Position numbers and translations under genes: made by a program. Source: CAMASH01 sp041746635 (lineage in GTDB: Bacteria > Verrucomicrobiota > Verrucomicrobiia > Chthoniobacterales > Terrimicrobiaceae). From it: 64,000 bases of DNA. Below are positions 41,777 to 50,914 of this stretch, in pieces (positions within the stretch are counted from its first letter, which is position 1; each line of letters opens with the position of its first letter). The stretch is from contig JBGTGQ010000020.1 in assembly GCA_041746635.1 (NCBI GenBank), positions 1 through 64,000 on the forward strand, written 5' to 3'. The notes beneath the pieces were generated by a model, which was not told the DNA's origin, did no database searches, and saw nothing but the letters and a program-made list of their open reading frames with translations.

Positions 41777-43159
41777 ATGCAACTCGGCTTGGATCTCCAA
41801 AGCGCTCCGTCTGCTCCACGCCCTCCGAAAATCCATTCCGTTACGGAGGTCACTCGCCGTATTCGCGAACTGATTGAAGAGGGCATCGGCGAGGTCTGGG
41901 TGGAGGGGGAGATTTCCAATGTCCGACGACAGGCTTCCGGACACCAGTATTTCACGCTCAAGGACTCGTCCTGCCAGCTCTCCTGCGTGCTTTTCAGCGG
42001 CGCGGCTGCGGCTTTGCGCGGTTTGAAGCTGACCGACGGACAAAGCATCCAGGCTTTTGGGGCGATCTCGGTTTACGAACCGCGTGGTCAGTATCAAATG
42101 ATCGTGCGGCTGGTGCAGGAACGCGGGGAAGGTGCCTTGCAGGCGAAGTTCGAGGCGCTGAAGCGCAAGCTGGCGGCGGAGGGAATCTTTGATCCGGCGA
42201 GAAAGCGCCCCCTCCCTCACTTCCCCCGGCGCATCGGCCTGGTCACCTCGCCGACCGGTGCGGCCATCCGGGATTTTCTCAATGTCCTGCATCGCCGCCA
42301 TCCCGGCATTGAAGTGTATATCAATCCCGTCCGGGTGCAGGGCAAAGGGGCCTCGACGGAAATCGCCCGCGCCATCCGGGAATTTGGCGAAGCGGAAAAA
42401 CACGGCCTCCCCGCGATGGATGTTCTGGTCGTGACGCGCGGCGGCGGCAGCATCGAGGATTTGTGGGAGTTCAACGAGGAAACCGTGGCCCGGGCCATCG
42501 CCGCATCACTGGTTCCCGTGGTGAGCGCGGTCGGGCACGAAATTGATTTCACCATTGCCGATTTCGCCGCCGATCTGCGGGCGGCCACGCCCAGCGCCGC
42601 CGCCGAGATTCTGGCGGCCGACCGCGTGGAAGTTCTGGCCAGCCTGCGGCAAAATGCCACCCGCATGACCCGCGCCTGCCGGGGACGAATGGATCTGGCG
42701 GAGGCTCGCCTGACCGCGATTTCCCAATCCACCGTCCTGCGCGAACCCGCCCGCCGCATCCTGGAGCTTCGCCAGACCTTGGATCGCTCGGCCGATGCCA
42801 TTCATCAAGGCGCGGACCTGACCCTTGAACGAAGAAAAGCAGCCATCGACCGCGCTGCCACCCGCCTTGCCGCCCAATTTCCCGCCGGGGCCATCCGGGA
42901 ATCACGTTTGCATTGCGGCATGGTTTTGCAGCGGATAAGCGAACCCGTGCGCCGGAAACTGACGGCGCACCGAGCCCGGCTGGACCGAGCGTCCGGCATT
43001 CTGGGCTCACTCAGTCCGGAAGCCACCCTCTCCCGCGGCTTCACCATTACGATGGACGGCACGGGGAAACCTCTTACTTCGTCAAAAAATATCGCGGAAG
43101 GAATGGCGCTGCGCACCCGTTTCCACGATGGCGAGGCAAAATCCACCGTGGAGGGATGA
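41777..43159 (+). CDS. xseA: exodeoxyribonuclease VII large subunit
   Basis: The 460-residue protein has an N-terminal OB-fold (VEGEISNVRRQASGHQYFTL, residues about 39-58) and the catalytic core with FPRRIGLVTSPTGAAIRDFL and VTRGGGSIEDLWEFNEE, all standard for XseA. A long coiled coil (270-400) and a short C-terminal DGT-type segment follow. It degrades single-stranded DNA with XseB; no xseB is recognised nearby. ATG at 41777. Confidence 0.95.
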   Translation: MQLGLDLQSAPSAPRPPKIHSVTEVTRRIRELIEEGIGEVWVEGEISNVRRQASGHQYFTLKDSSCQLSCVLFSGAAAALRGLKLTDGQSIQAFGAISVYEPRGQYQMIVRLVQERGEGALQAKFEALKRKLAAEGIFDPARKRPLPHFPRRIGLVTSPTGAAIRDFLNVLHRRHPGIEVYINPVRVQGKGASTEIARAIREFGEAEKHGLPAMDVLVVTRGGGSIEDLWEFNEETVARAIAASLVPVVSAVGHEIDFTIADFAADLRAATPSAAAEILAADRVEVLASLRQNATRMTRACRGRMDLAEARLTAISQSTVLREPARRILELRQTLDRSADAIHQGADLTLERRKAAIDRAATRLAAQFPAGAIRESRLHCGMVLQRISEPVRRKLTAHRARLDRASGILGSLSPEATLSRGFTITMDGTGKPLTSSKNIAEGMALRTRFHDGEAKSTVEG

Positions 43160-43285
43160 GGGTTGACTCGTCTTTGACTCGGATCTCCACTTCGCTCCGG
43201 TTTTCGCATCCCTAAATTTGGGTCGCCCCGCGGGGAGATGGGGACCCCGCAACCCCCATCAGCCTGCGACCCTCCATCAGCACGG
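43151..43285. repeat. REP-like repeat region between xseA and bioB
   Basis: GGAGGGATGAGGGTTGACTC and the following CTCGGATCT and GCTCCGGTT blocks are shared with 56484-56560. The second half has GGGTCGCCCCGCGGGGAG-type palindromes ending CGACCCTCC. Confidence 0.7.
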
Positions 43286-43328
43286 ATGGTTGACGCCACC
43301 GCGCTGCCACGGCTATGAAAGACATCCC

Positions 43329-44300
43329 GTGAGCAAGACTTTTCCCGAACTCGAAGCCATTTACCGCCGTCCGTTTTTTGACCTCATCCAGGAAAGCCGG
43401 CGCGTTCACGCCGCCCACTGGCCGGGAAACGAAATGCAACTTTGCACTCTCCTGAGCGTGAAGACCGGTGGATGCAGCGAGGATTGTTCCTACTGTGCGC
43501 AAAGCTCCCGGTATCAAACCGGCGTGCAGCGGGAAAAACTCATGACCACGGAGGAAGTGTTGCCGCATGCCGAGCAGGCCCGTGCCAACGGCTCGACCCG
43601 CTTTTGCATGGGCGCGGCTTGGAAGGGCGTGCGCGAGGGCGAGCAAAAATTCGAGCAAATGCTGGAAACGATCCGCGAGGTCAGCAAACTGGGCATGGAA
43701 GTCTGTGTGACCCTCGGCCAACTCTCGGATCCCGAGGCAAAAAAACTCAAGGAAGCCGGCGTCACGGCCTACAATCACAACATCGACACCTCGCCGGAAC
43801 ATTATCCGAACATCGTCACCAGTCACACCTTCGACGACCGCCTGAACACGATCGGAGCCGTGCAGCGCGCCGGCATGAGCGTCTGCTGCGGCGGCATCAT
43901 CGGCATGGGCGAAAGCGAAGACGATCGTTTGCGCATGTTGGAAGTGCTCTGCTCGTTCGATCCGCCGCCGGAAAGCGTCCCGATCAACTGCCTCATGCCC
44001 ATGCCCGGCACGCCCTTGGAGGAACAGGAACCCGTGGATGTTTTTGAAATCGTCCGCCTCATTGCCACCACCCGCCTGGCGTTGCCCGAGGCGAAAGTGC
44101 GCCTTTCCGCCGGACGCACCCGGCTTTCCCGTGAGGCTCAGGCGCTGTGTTATTTCGCCGGCGCAAACTCGATCTTCTACGGCGACAAATTGCTCACCGC
44201 GGAAAATCCCTCCGCCAACAAGGATCTGGATCTTCTCCGCACCCTCAACCTGCAACCGCAGGCTCCCTTTTCCGAACTTTCGCAGCCTCTCTCCGCATGA
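43329..44300 (+). CDS. bioB: biotin synthase
   Basis: A 323-residue radical SAM enzyme that inserts sulfur into dethiobiotin. The SAM cluster cysteines are in GGCSEDCSYCAQS (C-x3-C-x2-C), and [2Fe-2S] ligands follow in RFCMGAAW, VCVTLGQL and SVCCGGIIGMGES, with Arg in RLSAGRTRL. The GTG at 43329 gives VSKTFPELEAIY as start; it is the best family match, since the frame upstream lies in a repeat. No other bio genes are adjacent. rpiB overlaps its stop. Confidence 0.95.
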   Translation: MSKTFPELEAIYRRPFFDLIQESRRVHAAHWPGNEMQLCTLLSVKTGGCSEDCSYCAQSSRYQTGVQREKLMTTEEVLPHAEQARANGSTRFCMGAAWKGVREGEQKFEQMLETIREVSKLGMEVCVTLGQLSDPEAKKLKEAGVTAYNHNIDTSPEHYPNIVTSHTFDDRLNTIGAVQRAGMSVCCGGIIGMGESEDDRLRMLEVLCSFDPPPESVPINCLMPMPGTPLEEQEPVDVFEIVRLIATTRLALPEAKVRLSAGRTRLSREAQALCYFAGANSIFYGDKLLTAENPSANKDLDLLRTLNLQPQAPFSELSQPLSA

Positions 44301-44749
44301 AAATCGCCATCGGTTCCGACCACGCCGGCTTCGACTACAAACTACGCATCATCGCCCACCTGAAAGACCAGGGCCATGAGGTCGTGGATTACGGCACCCA
44401 CAGCGCGGAATCCACGGATTATCCCCTCTGGATTATTCCCACGGCGGAGGCCGTGGCACGCGGCGATGCGGAAACCGGTATCGTCCTGGGAGGTTCCGGC
44501 AACGGCGAAGCCATGTCGGCCAACAAGGTGAAAGGCATCCGCTGCGCCTTGTGCTGGATCGATGAAACCGCCGAGGCCGCTCGCCAGCACAACAACGCCA
44601 ACGTCCTTTCCATCGGCCAGCGCATGGTCTCCATAGAAATCGCCCTGCGTCTGGTGGATATTTTTCTCCGCACGCCCTTCGAAGGCGGACGCCATGTCGG
44701 CCGCATCGAAAAGCTCGCCCGCTACGAAGCCGGGCTTCCGATGCAGTAA
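44297..44749 (+). CDS. rpiB: RpiB/LacA-family ribose-5-phosphate isomerase, Glu-type active site
   Basis: A 150-residue protein beginning MKIAIGSDHAGFDYK with the phosphate-binding set (SDHAG, THS). The active-site loop reads GIVLGGSGNGEAMSANKV, as in mycobacterial RpiB where a Glu acts as base. The E. coli enzyme has a Cys in this loop (ICGTGIG), which is absent here. It interconverts ribose-5-P and ribulose-5-P. The ATG overlaps the bioB stop (ATGA). Confidence 0.9.
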   Translation: MKIAIGSDHAGFDYKLRIIAHLKDQGHEVVDYGTHSAESTDYPLWIIPTAEAVARGDAETGIVLGGSGNGEAMSANKVKGIRCALCWIDETAEAARQHNNANVLSIGQRMVSIEIALRLVDIFLRTPFEGGRHVGRIEKLARYEAGLPMQ

Positions 44750-44756
44750 TGGTTTA

Positions 44757-44842
44757 GGGTCCAAGGTCTAAAGTCCAAGGCCCCAGGCCAAAAACCAGTC
44801 TAGGGAATGAACGACCTTGGACTTTGGACATTGGAGTTTGGA
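44757..44842. repeat. imperfect inverted repeat between rpiB and the phosphodiesterase gene
   Basis: Left arm GGTCCAAGGTCTAAAGTCCA and right arm CCTTGGACTTTGGACATTGG can pair with few mismatches. It resembles dispersed TCCAAGGTC-type repeats and covers the region up to the next start codon. Confidence 0.7.
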
Positions 44843-44852
44843 CACTCTACCC

Positions 44853-45638
44853 ATGAATACCCCCGGCTGGCTTCTGGCCAAACCCTTCGCCCACCGCGGA
44901 CTTCACGACCGAGACCGGCCGGAAAATTCCCTGACCGCCATCGACGCCGCCATCACAGCGGGTTTCCCGGTGGAAATTGACGTGCAGGAAAGCGCGGACG
45001 GCCGGGCGATCGTATTTCATGATTGGCATTTGCAACGTCTCACCGGTCGCGATGGGTGGGTGCATCGGCTGCCTGCGGCCGAGATTCAACAATTGGCCCT
45101 GCTCGAAACCGGACAAAAAGTTCCTGTCCTGGAAGAGGTCTTGGAAGTGATCGCGGGTCGCGTCCCCCTGCTCATCGAAATCAAGCAATGCCAGCGCCGC
45201 AGTGCCTTGGAGCCGGAAATCGCCTGCGTCCTCCAATCCTACCGCGGTTCGTTCGCCATCCAGTCCTTCAACCCGTTTTGCCTGGGTTGGTTTCGCCGGC
45301 ACCATCCGGAAATCCTTCGCGGACAAATCTCCTGCGCGTTCGATACCGACGAACGGGCCGGTTGGAAAAAATGCCTCCTGAAAAACTATGCCCTGAACTG
45401 GCTGAGCCAGCCGCATTTCCTGGCCGATGACTGGAGGAGGCTGCCCACCCCGGCCACGACCTTGCTGCGCCGTTTTTTCCAATTGCCGCTGCTGGCCTGG
45501 ACGGTGCGCAGCGCAAACGAGCGGGCGGCGGTCTTGCGCTGGGCCGACAATGTGATCTTCGAGGGATTTCGACCCCCTGCTGGTGAAATCAGCACGGATG
45601 TCAGCCGGCAGACGCCGAGGGCGGATTTTTCCACATAA
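44853..45638 (+). CDS. glycerophosphodiester phosphodiesterase
   Basis: The 261-residue TIM-barrel enzyme has the catalytic HRG...E of GDPD (AHRGLHDRDRPENSLTA, residues 14-30), the Ca-binding VEIDVQESADG and VFHDWHLQRLTG. Cleaves glycerophosphodiesters to glycerol-3-phosphate. The ATG at 44853 is chosen since the earlier one at 44817 lies in an inverted repeat. No signal peptide, so cytoplasmic. Confidence 0.9.
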   Translation: MNTPGWLLAKPFAHRGLHDRDRPENSLTAIDAAITAGFPVEIDVQESADGRAIVFHDWHLQRLTGRDGWVHRLPAAEIQQLALLETGQKVPVLEEVLEVIAGRVPLLIEIKQCQRRSALEPEIACVLQSYRGSFAIQSFNPFCLGWFRRHHPEILRGQISCAFDTDERAGWKKCLLKNYALNWLSQPHFLADDWRRLPTPATTLLRRFFQLPLLAWTVRSANERAAVLRWADNVIFEGFRPPAGEISTDVSRQTPRADFST

Positions 45639-45673
45639 AAAACCCGGAGAAAACCGCGGGGCGGCCACTCCGG
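45637..45673 (-). terminator. rho-independent terminator of the DUF3597 gene
   Basis: On the minus strand CCGGAG pairs with CTCCGG across an 18-base loop and is followed by GTTTTTT. It overlaps the end of the convergent phosphodiesterase gene. Confidence 0.65.
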
Positions 45674-45699
45674 ATTTGTTGAGAGTTTACTTTGGGGAG

Positions 45700-46071
45700 T
45701 TACGACAAGAGGTCAGCCGGAACCTTTCCGCCGTTCTCGGCGATTTTTTTGATCACTTCCTTGTGCAGCCAGATGTTCATCTTGGCGGAGTCGGAGGTGT
45801 CGCCGGTGTAGTGGAGTTCCGCGGCCAGCTCCTTGCGGGCGGAGAGGCTGCTGTCCATGCCAACGAGCTTCATCAGATCGACGATGGATTTTCTCCATTC
45901 GAGCTTCTCGGGATTCTTCGCGGCCAAGCCGTCCAGGATGGCGGTGACATCAACAACCGGAGGCGTTGTGGCCGACGCGTCTTGGGGCGGAAGGATGACA
46001 TCCTTGACTGATTCGACTGCGGCTGCGGCGCCGCCGAAGACTTTGGAAATGAGGTTGGATAGAAGGCCCAT
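45700..46071 (-). CDS. DUF3597 family protein
   Basis: This 123-residue protein shows the DUF3597 core: LDGLAAKNPEKLEWRKSIVD then LMKLVGMDSSLSARKELAAE and GDTSDSAKMNIWLHK, residues about 46-110. A short hydrophobic N-terminal helix (MGLLSNLISKVFGGAAA) precedes it. The family resembles LysM-adjacent or stress-related small proteins but has no assigned function. It has its own terminator and stands alone. Confidence 0.85.
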   Translation of the reverse strand: MGLLSNLISKVFGGAAAAVESVKDVILPPQDASATTPPVVDVTAILDGLAAKNPEKLEWRKSIVDLMKLVGMDSSLSARKELAAELHYTGDTSDSAKMNIWLHKEVIKKIAENGGKVPADLLS

Positions 46072-46160
46072 GATGTGTATTTTTTCGTTGGTTAGTTAGC
46101 TTGGGTTGGTGATGAGCACGAAACTACCCCTCAACGTGACCGCATTCAACCTCTGATGGA

Positions 46161-46177
46161 AAAGTTGTCACAACTTT
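46161..46177. promoter_or_regulatory. 7-bp inverted repeat between DUF3597 and the metallopeptidase gene
   Basis: AAAGTTG-TCA-CAACTTT lies about 90 bp upstream of the DUF3597 start and could be an operator. The rest of the 46072-46267 gap shows nothing clear. Confidence 0.25.
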
Positions 46178-46267
46178 CTCTTAGCGGTTGTTGAGGTCCG
46201 AGTGGTTGGGCGTTCAGCCGAGGTTCGTTCCGCTGCACTTTGTTCGGTCTGCCCAAGTTGGAAAATC

Positions 46268-46618
46268 TCACCCCAACCCACGTTCCTCCAGATCCCCCTC
46301 ATCCCAGCCGAGGAAGTGACCGAGTTCGTGCAGGAAAGTCGTGCGAACCTCGTCGCGAAAAACCTTCATGTCCTCCTCGGAAAAATCCCAGAGATTTTCC
46401 AGCCAGAGGCGGATGCGCGGGGTGGGCGCATCCGTTGCGCCCTCGTCGAATAACCCGAGCGTGTCCGCTTCCACGCCGGCTGCCAGATCGTCCTCATCGG
46501 GCATCGGCTCAAAAAATACGGGCACCTCATCGGCCGCACGGCGCACCTCCAGGGGAAGACCAGTTAGCGTTTCTTCCACCACCTCTTTGCCCACGCGGGC
46601 CAGTTTTTCAAAATTCAT
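46268..46618 (-). CDS. minimal zincin-like metallopeptidase family protein (DUF1025 type)
   Basis: The 116-residue protein has TTFLHELGHFLGWDEGDLEE, an HExxHxxGxxE zinc motif at residues about 95-109. PRIRLWLENLWDF near residue 68-80 is also typical of this short family. Members are predicted zinc proteases of unknown substrate. The ATG at 46618 is used; the open frame upstream is antisense to zwf. It is divergent from zwf. Confidence 0.85.
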   Translation of the reverse strand: MNFEKLARVGKEVVEETLTGLPLEVRRAADEVPVFFEPMPDEDDLAAGVEADTLGLFDEGATDAPTPRIRLWLENLWDFSEEDMKVFRDEVRTTFLHELGHFLGWDEGDLEERGLG

Positions 46619-46666
46619 TTTGCCTTCTCCGTTGTCACAGTTGTCGGGAATCGTTATCAGAAATTC

Positions 46667-48199
46667 ATGGCTGACAGCAAAAATGTTAATCCCCTGAGAG
46701 AGGGACTCTCCAGCCGCGCGATGCCGGAACCCTGCGCGGTGATCATATTCGGAGCGACCGGGGATCTCACCCATCGCAAACTTGTCCCGGCTCTTTACAA
46801 TCTCGCCGGTGATGGGGCGCTGCCACCCGCCGTCAGTGTGATCGGATTTGCCCGTCGGGAAAAAACCAATGAGATGTTCCGCCAGGAACTGGAGGAGGCC
46901 GCGCGAAAATATTCCCGCCAGAAAATCAACGACGAGTTGTGGGCGGGTTTCGCCTCTTCGATTTTTTACCATCGCAGCGAATTCGATAAACTCGAGGGTT
47001 ATGAAGCCCTGGCCAGGCGCCTCGACGAATTGGACGCCCAGCGCGGCACACGCGGTAATCGGCTTTTCTATCTGGCGGCGGGGCCGGATCAATTCGCCGT
47101 CATTTTGGAAAACCTGCGCAAAAGCGGACTCAATCACGCGCAGCCGGGAAGCTGGGCCCGCGTCATCGTGGAAAAACCCTTCGGCACCGATCTGCCCAGC
47201 GCCCAGGGTTTGAATCACATGGTGATGGGGTCCTTCCACGAGAAAGACACCTTCCGCATCGATCACTATCTCGGCAAGGAGACCGCGCAGAACATCATGG
47301 TGCTCCGTTTCGCCAACGCGATTTTCGAGCAGTTGTGGAATGCCAAATACATCCACCACGTGCAAATCACCGCCAGCGAACCGCTCGGGGTCGAGGGTCG
47401 GGCCGGCTACTACGACAAGTCGGGCGCGCTGCGCGACATGGTGCAGAACCATCTACTTCAGCTCCTTTGCCTCACCGCCATGGAGCCGCCGGCCGGCCTC
47501 GATGCCGACGCCATCCGCGATGAAAAGGTCAAGGTTTTGAAATCCCTCCGTCCGCTCAAGGGAAACGCCGTGCGCAAGCACGTCGTCCGGGCCCAATACG
47601 GCGCGGGCACGATCAACGGAAAACGCGTCGCCGCCTACCGGGACGAGCAAAACATCGGACTCGAATCGGTCACCGAAACCTTCGTCGCGCTGCAAATCAA
47701 CGTGGACAACTGGCGCTGGGCCGGCGTGCCGTTTTTTGTCCGGGTGGGAAAACGCCTGCCCAAGGGCGGGACCGAGATTGCCATCCATTTTAAAGGCGCT
47801 CCCCCCGTTCTCTTCAACGCCAGCGGGGAAACGATTGACGACAACGTTCTAGTCATTCGCATCCAGCCGGATGAGGGAATCTCCCTGCGCATGAGCGCCA
47901 AGATGCCCGGCTCCAGCCTGCGCATCGAGCCGGTGAAAATGGATTTCCACTATGGCACCAGCTTTGGCAAAGCCACTCCCGAAGCTTACGAACGCCTGCT
48001 TCTTGATGCCATGAGCGGCGATGCCACTCTCTTTGCCCGTCGTGACGAGGTCGAGGAAGCCTGGAAGTTTGTGGATGCAATCCATGCCGCTTGGGCGGAA
48101 TACCCCGACGATCTGGCCCTCTATTCCGCCGGGACCTGGGGCCCAACCGAGGCGGATGAACTCATCAAGCGCCACGGGGCCACCTGGAGACGTCTATGA
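46667..48199 (+). CDS. zwf: glucose-6-phosphate 1-dehydrogenase
   Basis: A 510-residue enzyme with the NADP-binding IIFGATGDLTHRKLVPALYN (residues about 26-45) and the catalytic site RIDHYLGKETAQN near 205. VIVEKPFGTDL is the conserved substrate region. It oxidises glucose-6-P to 6-phosphogluconolactone at the head of the oxidative pentose phosphate pathway. Its stop overlaps the start of opcA by 4 bp, linking activity and assembly factor. The N-terminal 20 residues are an extension before the fold. Confidence 0.97.
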   Translation: MADSKNVNPLREGLSSRAMPEPCAVIIFGATGDLTHRKLVPALYNLAGDGALPPAVSVIGFARREKTNEMFRQELEEAARKYSRQKINDELWAGFASSIFYHRSEFDKLEGYEALARRLDELDAQRGTRGNRLFYLAAGPDQFAVILENLRKSGLNHAQPGSWARVIVEKPFGTDLPSAQGLNHMVMGSFHEKDTFRIDHYLGKETAQNIMVLRFANAIFEQLWNAKYIHHVQITASEPLGVEGRAGYYDKSGALRDMVQNHLLQLLCLTAMEPPAGLDADAIRDEKVKVLKSLRPLKGNAVRKHVVRAQYGAGTINGKRVAAYRDEQNIGLESVTETFVALQINVDNWRWAGVPFFVRVGKRLPKGGTEIAIHFKGAPPVLFNASGETIDDNVLVIRIQPDEGISLRMSAKMPGSSLRIEPVKMDFHYGTSFGKATPEAYERLLLDAMSGDATLFARRDEVEEAWKFVDAIHAAWAEYPDDLALYSAGTWGPTEADELIKRHGATWRRL

Positions 48200-49236
48200 G
48201 CGTGACCATCGAGGCAGGAGTGCCGGTGGAAATCGGCCGCATCGACCAGGAACTTGGCAAACTCTGGGAGGACAGCGGCGACACCAAGACACGTGCCTCC
48301 CTCATCAATCTGGCCATCTATACCGAGGAAGCCGGCTCGATTGCCGACAACACCGCGCTCATCGCCCAAATCGCGGGCGAACACGCCTGCCGCGCGCTGC
48401 TGATCTTCGCCAATCCTTCCGCCCCGCACGCCCAGGCTCTGGCCTGGCTCAGCGCCCATTGCCATCTCGCCGGCAAGGGGGAACGTCAGGTTTGCTCCGA
48501 ACAAATCACCTTTCAACTCGACGGCAAAATGGTGTCCTCCATGCCGAGCATTGTCTTTTCCCACCTCGATTCCGATCTGCCGCTCTATTTCTGGCGGCAG
48601 GGCGAGTTTCGTAAAAAGCTGAATGCCAAATTATGGGCCCGGGTGGACCGGCTCATTTACGACAGTGCGGATTGGAACAATCCGGTCGGGCAATTTGCCA
48701 TCGTGCATGAAATCCGCAATTTCACCGAGGGCCGCACCACCCTTTGCGACCTGAACTGGACCCGTCTGCTCGGCACCCGCTTTGCCCTCGCCCAGCTCTT
48801 CGATCATTCCTGCGTGCTCGCCCACGTGAAGGATGTCGAGAGCGTTTCCATTGCCTGCACCCAGCGCATCACCGGACTCTTTCTGCTCGGCTGGCTGGCC
48901 GCGCAGATGGGATGGAAATATCAATCGCTGCTGCACAAGGAATCGTTTCTTTCCCCCGGCGGAACCACCATTGACTTTGAGATCACCGAGACCCCCGGCG
49001 AAGCCATCAGCCGCTGTGTTTTTCATTGTCCGCAGGCCTCTTTTGAAATCACCCGCGAGGCCGGCTCAGCGTATTATCACGCCCGCGTCTGCGGAGATGA
49101 TGTTTGCGAAACCCCCATGCTCATTTCATCTGGTAAATCCAAACCCGCGGACATTCTCCTCATGGAGCTGAGCCGCGGCGGAAAACATCCTCTCTACGAC
49201 AAGGCCCTCACAGCCATCGGGCCGCTCTTGGGTTAG
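48196..49236 (+). CDS. opcA: glucose-6-phosphate dehydrogenase assembly protein OpcA
   Basis: The 346-residue product resembles OpcA, first known from cyanobacteria and actinobacteria: N-terminal IDQELGKLWEDSGDTKTRAS, then LIFANPSAPHAQALAWLSAH and the SIVFSHLDSDLPLYFWRQGE block. OpcA proteins allosterically activate or help assemble Zwf; in cyanobacteria this is redox-controlled. Overlap with zwf supports the pairing. Its stop overlaps the stop of the convergent thiD. Confidence 0.88.
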   Translation: MSVTIEAGVPVEIGRIDQELGKLWEDSGDTKTRASLINLAIYTEEAGSIADNTALIAQIAGEHACRALLIFANPSAPHAQALAWLSAHCHLAGKGERQVCSEQITFQLDGKMVSSMPSIVFSHLDSDLPLYFWRQGEFRKKLNAKLWARVDRLIYDSADWNNPVGQFAIVHEIRNFTEGRTTLCDLNWTRLLGTRFALAQLFDHSCVLAHVKDVESVSIACTQRITGLFLLGWLAAQMGWKYQSLLHKESFLSPGGTTIDFEITETPGEAISRCVFHCPQASFEITREAGSAYYHARVCGDDVCETPMLISSGKSKPADILLMELSRGGKHPLYDKALTAIGPLLG

Positions 49237-50039
49237 CGAACGGGAAAGTGCTCCAGCGCGCAGGTTTTTCCCCAGCGCAAATGTCCGGTAATGGCTGCCG
49301 TGATATAGTCCTTGGCCGCCGCGACGGATTGGGAAAGCGAAAGCCCGCGCGCCAGATTGGCCGCCACCGCCGCCGCATAGGTGCAGCCCGAGCCGTGTGT
49401 TTCCACGCCGCGAACAAACGGCGCGGAAAATTCCTCGAAGCCATCCGTGGTCACCAGAAAATCCACCGCCGTCTTGCCCCGGAGGTGGCCGCCCTTGAGC
49501 AGAAATGCGCATCCATACTTTTCCACCAGATTCCAACCCGCTTCCTTCATTTCCGTGAGATTGCGAATGTCGCGCCCGGCTAGAATTTTCAGTTCGTCAA
49601 GGTTGGGAGTCACCAGCGCAGCGCGGGGAAAAAGCAGACGCCGGCAGGCCGCGATGGCGGATTTTTTAAGCAACGGATCGCCACTGCTGGCCACCATCAC
49701 AGGGTCAACCACTAGCTTGGTGTTTTTCGGCCCCAAAATTTCTGCGACCGCTTCAATGATCGGCGTCGAAAAAAGCATCCCGGTCTTCACTGCTCCCACC
49801 GGAAATGCCGCGAAACTCAAGGCGATCTGCTTGGCCACGATTTCCGGTTTGATGGCTTGTATCGCCGAAACCTTTCCTGGCACCTCCGCCACCACACAGG
49901 TGACGGCTGTCAGACCGTAACAGCCAAAATAGGAAAACGTCTTGAGATCGGCCTGAATGCCGGCTCCGGCGCTGTTGTCGGAACCGGCAATCGAGAGAGC
50001 AACCGGACGGCGGCGGGAGGATTTAGTGCTCCTCGCCAC
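49233..50039 (-). CDS. thiD: hydroxymethylpyrimidine/phosphomethylpyrimidine kinase
   Basis: The 268-residue ribokinase-fold protein shows ALSIAGSDNSAGAGIQADLK, VVDPVMVASSGDPLL, LVTPNLDE and the anion-hole GVETHGSGCTYAAAVAANLA with catalytic Asp/Cys region, all typical of ThiD. It phosphorylates HMP and HMP-P for thiamine. The GTG at 50039 is the likely start and overlaps the upstream protease gene by 17 bp. No other thi genes are near. Confidence 0.92.
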   Translation of the reverse strand: MARSTKSSRRRPVALSIAGSDNSAGAGIQADLKTFSYFGCYGLTAVTCVVAEVPGKVSAIQAIKPEIVAKQIALSFAAFPVGAVKTGMLFSTPIIEAVAEILGPKNTKLVVDPVMVASSGDPLLKKSAIAACRRLLFPRAALVTPNLDELKILAGRDIRNLTEMKEAGWNLVEKYGCAFLLKGGHLRGKTAVDFLVTTDGFEEFSAPFVRGVETHGSGCTYAAAVAANLARGLSLSQSVAAAKDYITAAITGHLRWGKTCALEHFPVR

Positions 50040-50715
50040 GATTTCCGGTGAGAACCAAAACGTAATAAAGCAACTGCGACAAGACCGCGACAAATGCTGC
50101 CACGTAAGTCAAGGCGGCGGCATCAAGCACCTTGTTAACACCGACTGCCTCTTCCCCGGGTTGAATCAATCCCATTTCCTGCAACGTGATCTTTGCCCGC
50201 CGCGAAGCGTCAAACTCCACCGGCAGCGTAATCAGTTGGAAAACAGCCAGGACCGCGTAACAAACTGCGGCCATCATGATCGCTTTCATGCCTAGGGCTG
50301 GAATGAATATGGCACCCACGATGACAAATGGCAGGATTCGTGAAACCGCCATTGTCATGGGAACCACAGCCATTCGCCATTGCAGGGGCGCGTACGCTTG
50401 TTGGTGTTGAATGGCATGGCCGCACTCATGCGCGGCAATGCCCAGCGCAGCGACGGACGGCGTGTTGTAAACATCCGACGAAAGGCAAAGCCGCTTGTGC
50501 GTGGGGTCGTAGTGATCGCCCAGCATGTCATTGATCTCGACCACATCGACATCCTGAATGTTCGATGCGGCTAGAATTTTGCGGGCGGCTTGGGCACCAG
50601 TCACTCCGGAGGTCGCCGCCACTTGCTTCCAGTGCCCGAAGGCGCTGGAGACCCGCATTTGAGCCCAAAGGCCCAGAAGAATCGGAACACCAATAAGGAG
50701 AATCCAAAGTATCAT
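50023..50715 (-). CDS. YugP-type membrane zinc metallopeptidase
   Basis: A 230-residue protein of the Zn_peptidase_2 family: one N-terminal helix (MILWILLIGVPILLGLWAQM), then YDPTHKRLCLSSDVYNTPSV and the zinc motif IAAHECGHAIQHQ near residues 92-104. Three more hydrophobic helices follow. The ATG at 50715 fits the family; a TTG at 50781 would extend into the neighbouring inverted repeat. Role unknown, probably membrane proteostasis. Confidence 0.88.
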   Translation of the reverse strand: MILWILLIGVPILLGLWAQMRVSSAFGHWKQVAATSGVTGAQAARKILAASNIQDVDVVEINDMLGDHYDPTHKRLCLSSDVYNTPSVAALGIAAHECGHAIQHQQAYAPLQWRMAVVPMTMAVSRILPFVIVGAIFIPALGMKAIMMAAVCYAVLAVFQLITLPVEFDASRRAKITLQEMGLIQPGEEAVGVNKVLDAAALTYVAAFVAVLSQLLYYVLVLTGNRGEEH

Positions 50716-50779
50716 AAGCGGTAAAAATAGTTCGTTATTTCCGACAATCAACTGGAACCGGCGTTCAAGAATTTTTTTC

Positions 50780-50914
50780 AACCACGGATGACACGGATTT
50801 TCACGGATAAATCAACGAACCACCCGCTTCCAACCCTCATAGCCGCACCAATCACAGATTCACTCAGCTACCTGTAAGTTATTTTATCCGTGTCCTTCCG
50901 AGCAATCGGTGGTT
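50780..50914. repeat. imperfect inverted repeat between two peptidase genes
   Basis: Left arm AACCACGGATGACACGGATT then TTCACGGATAAA; right arm TTTATCCGTG then TCCTTCCGAG and TCGGTGGTT. The right end abuts the stop codon of the M24 peptidase. Resembles dispersed CACGGAT repeats. Confidence 0.7.

Noticed and set aside
49233..49236. Overlapping stop codons of opcA and thiD as a regulatory feature
   Set aside because: Convergent stop overlap (TAG/TAA) is a compact-genome coincidence with no further signal.
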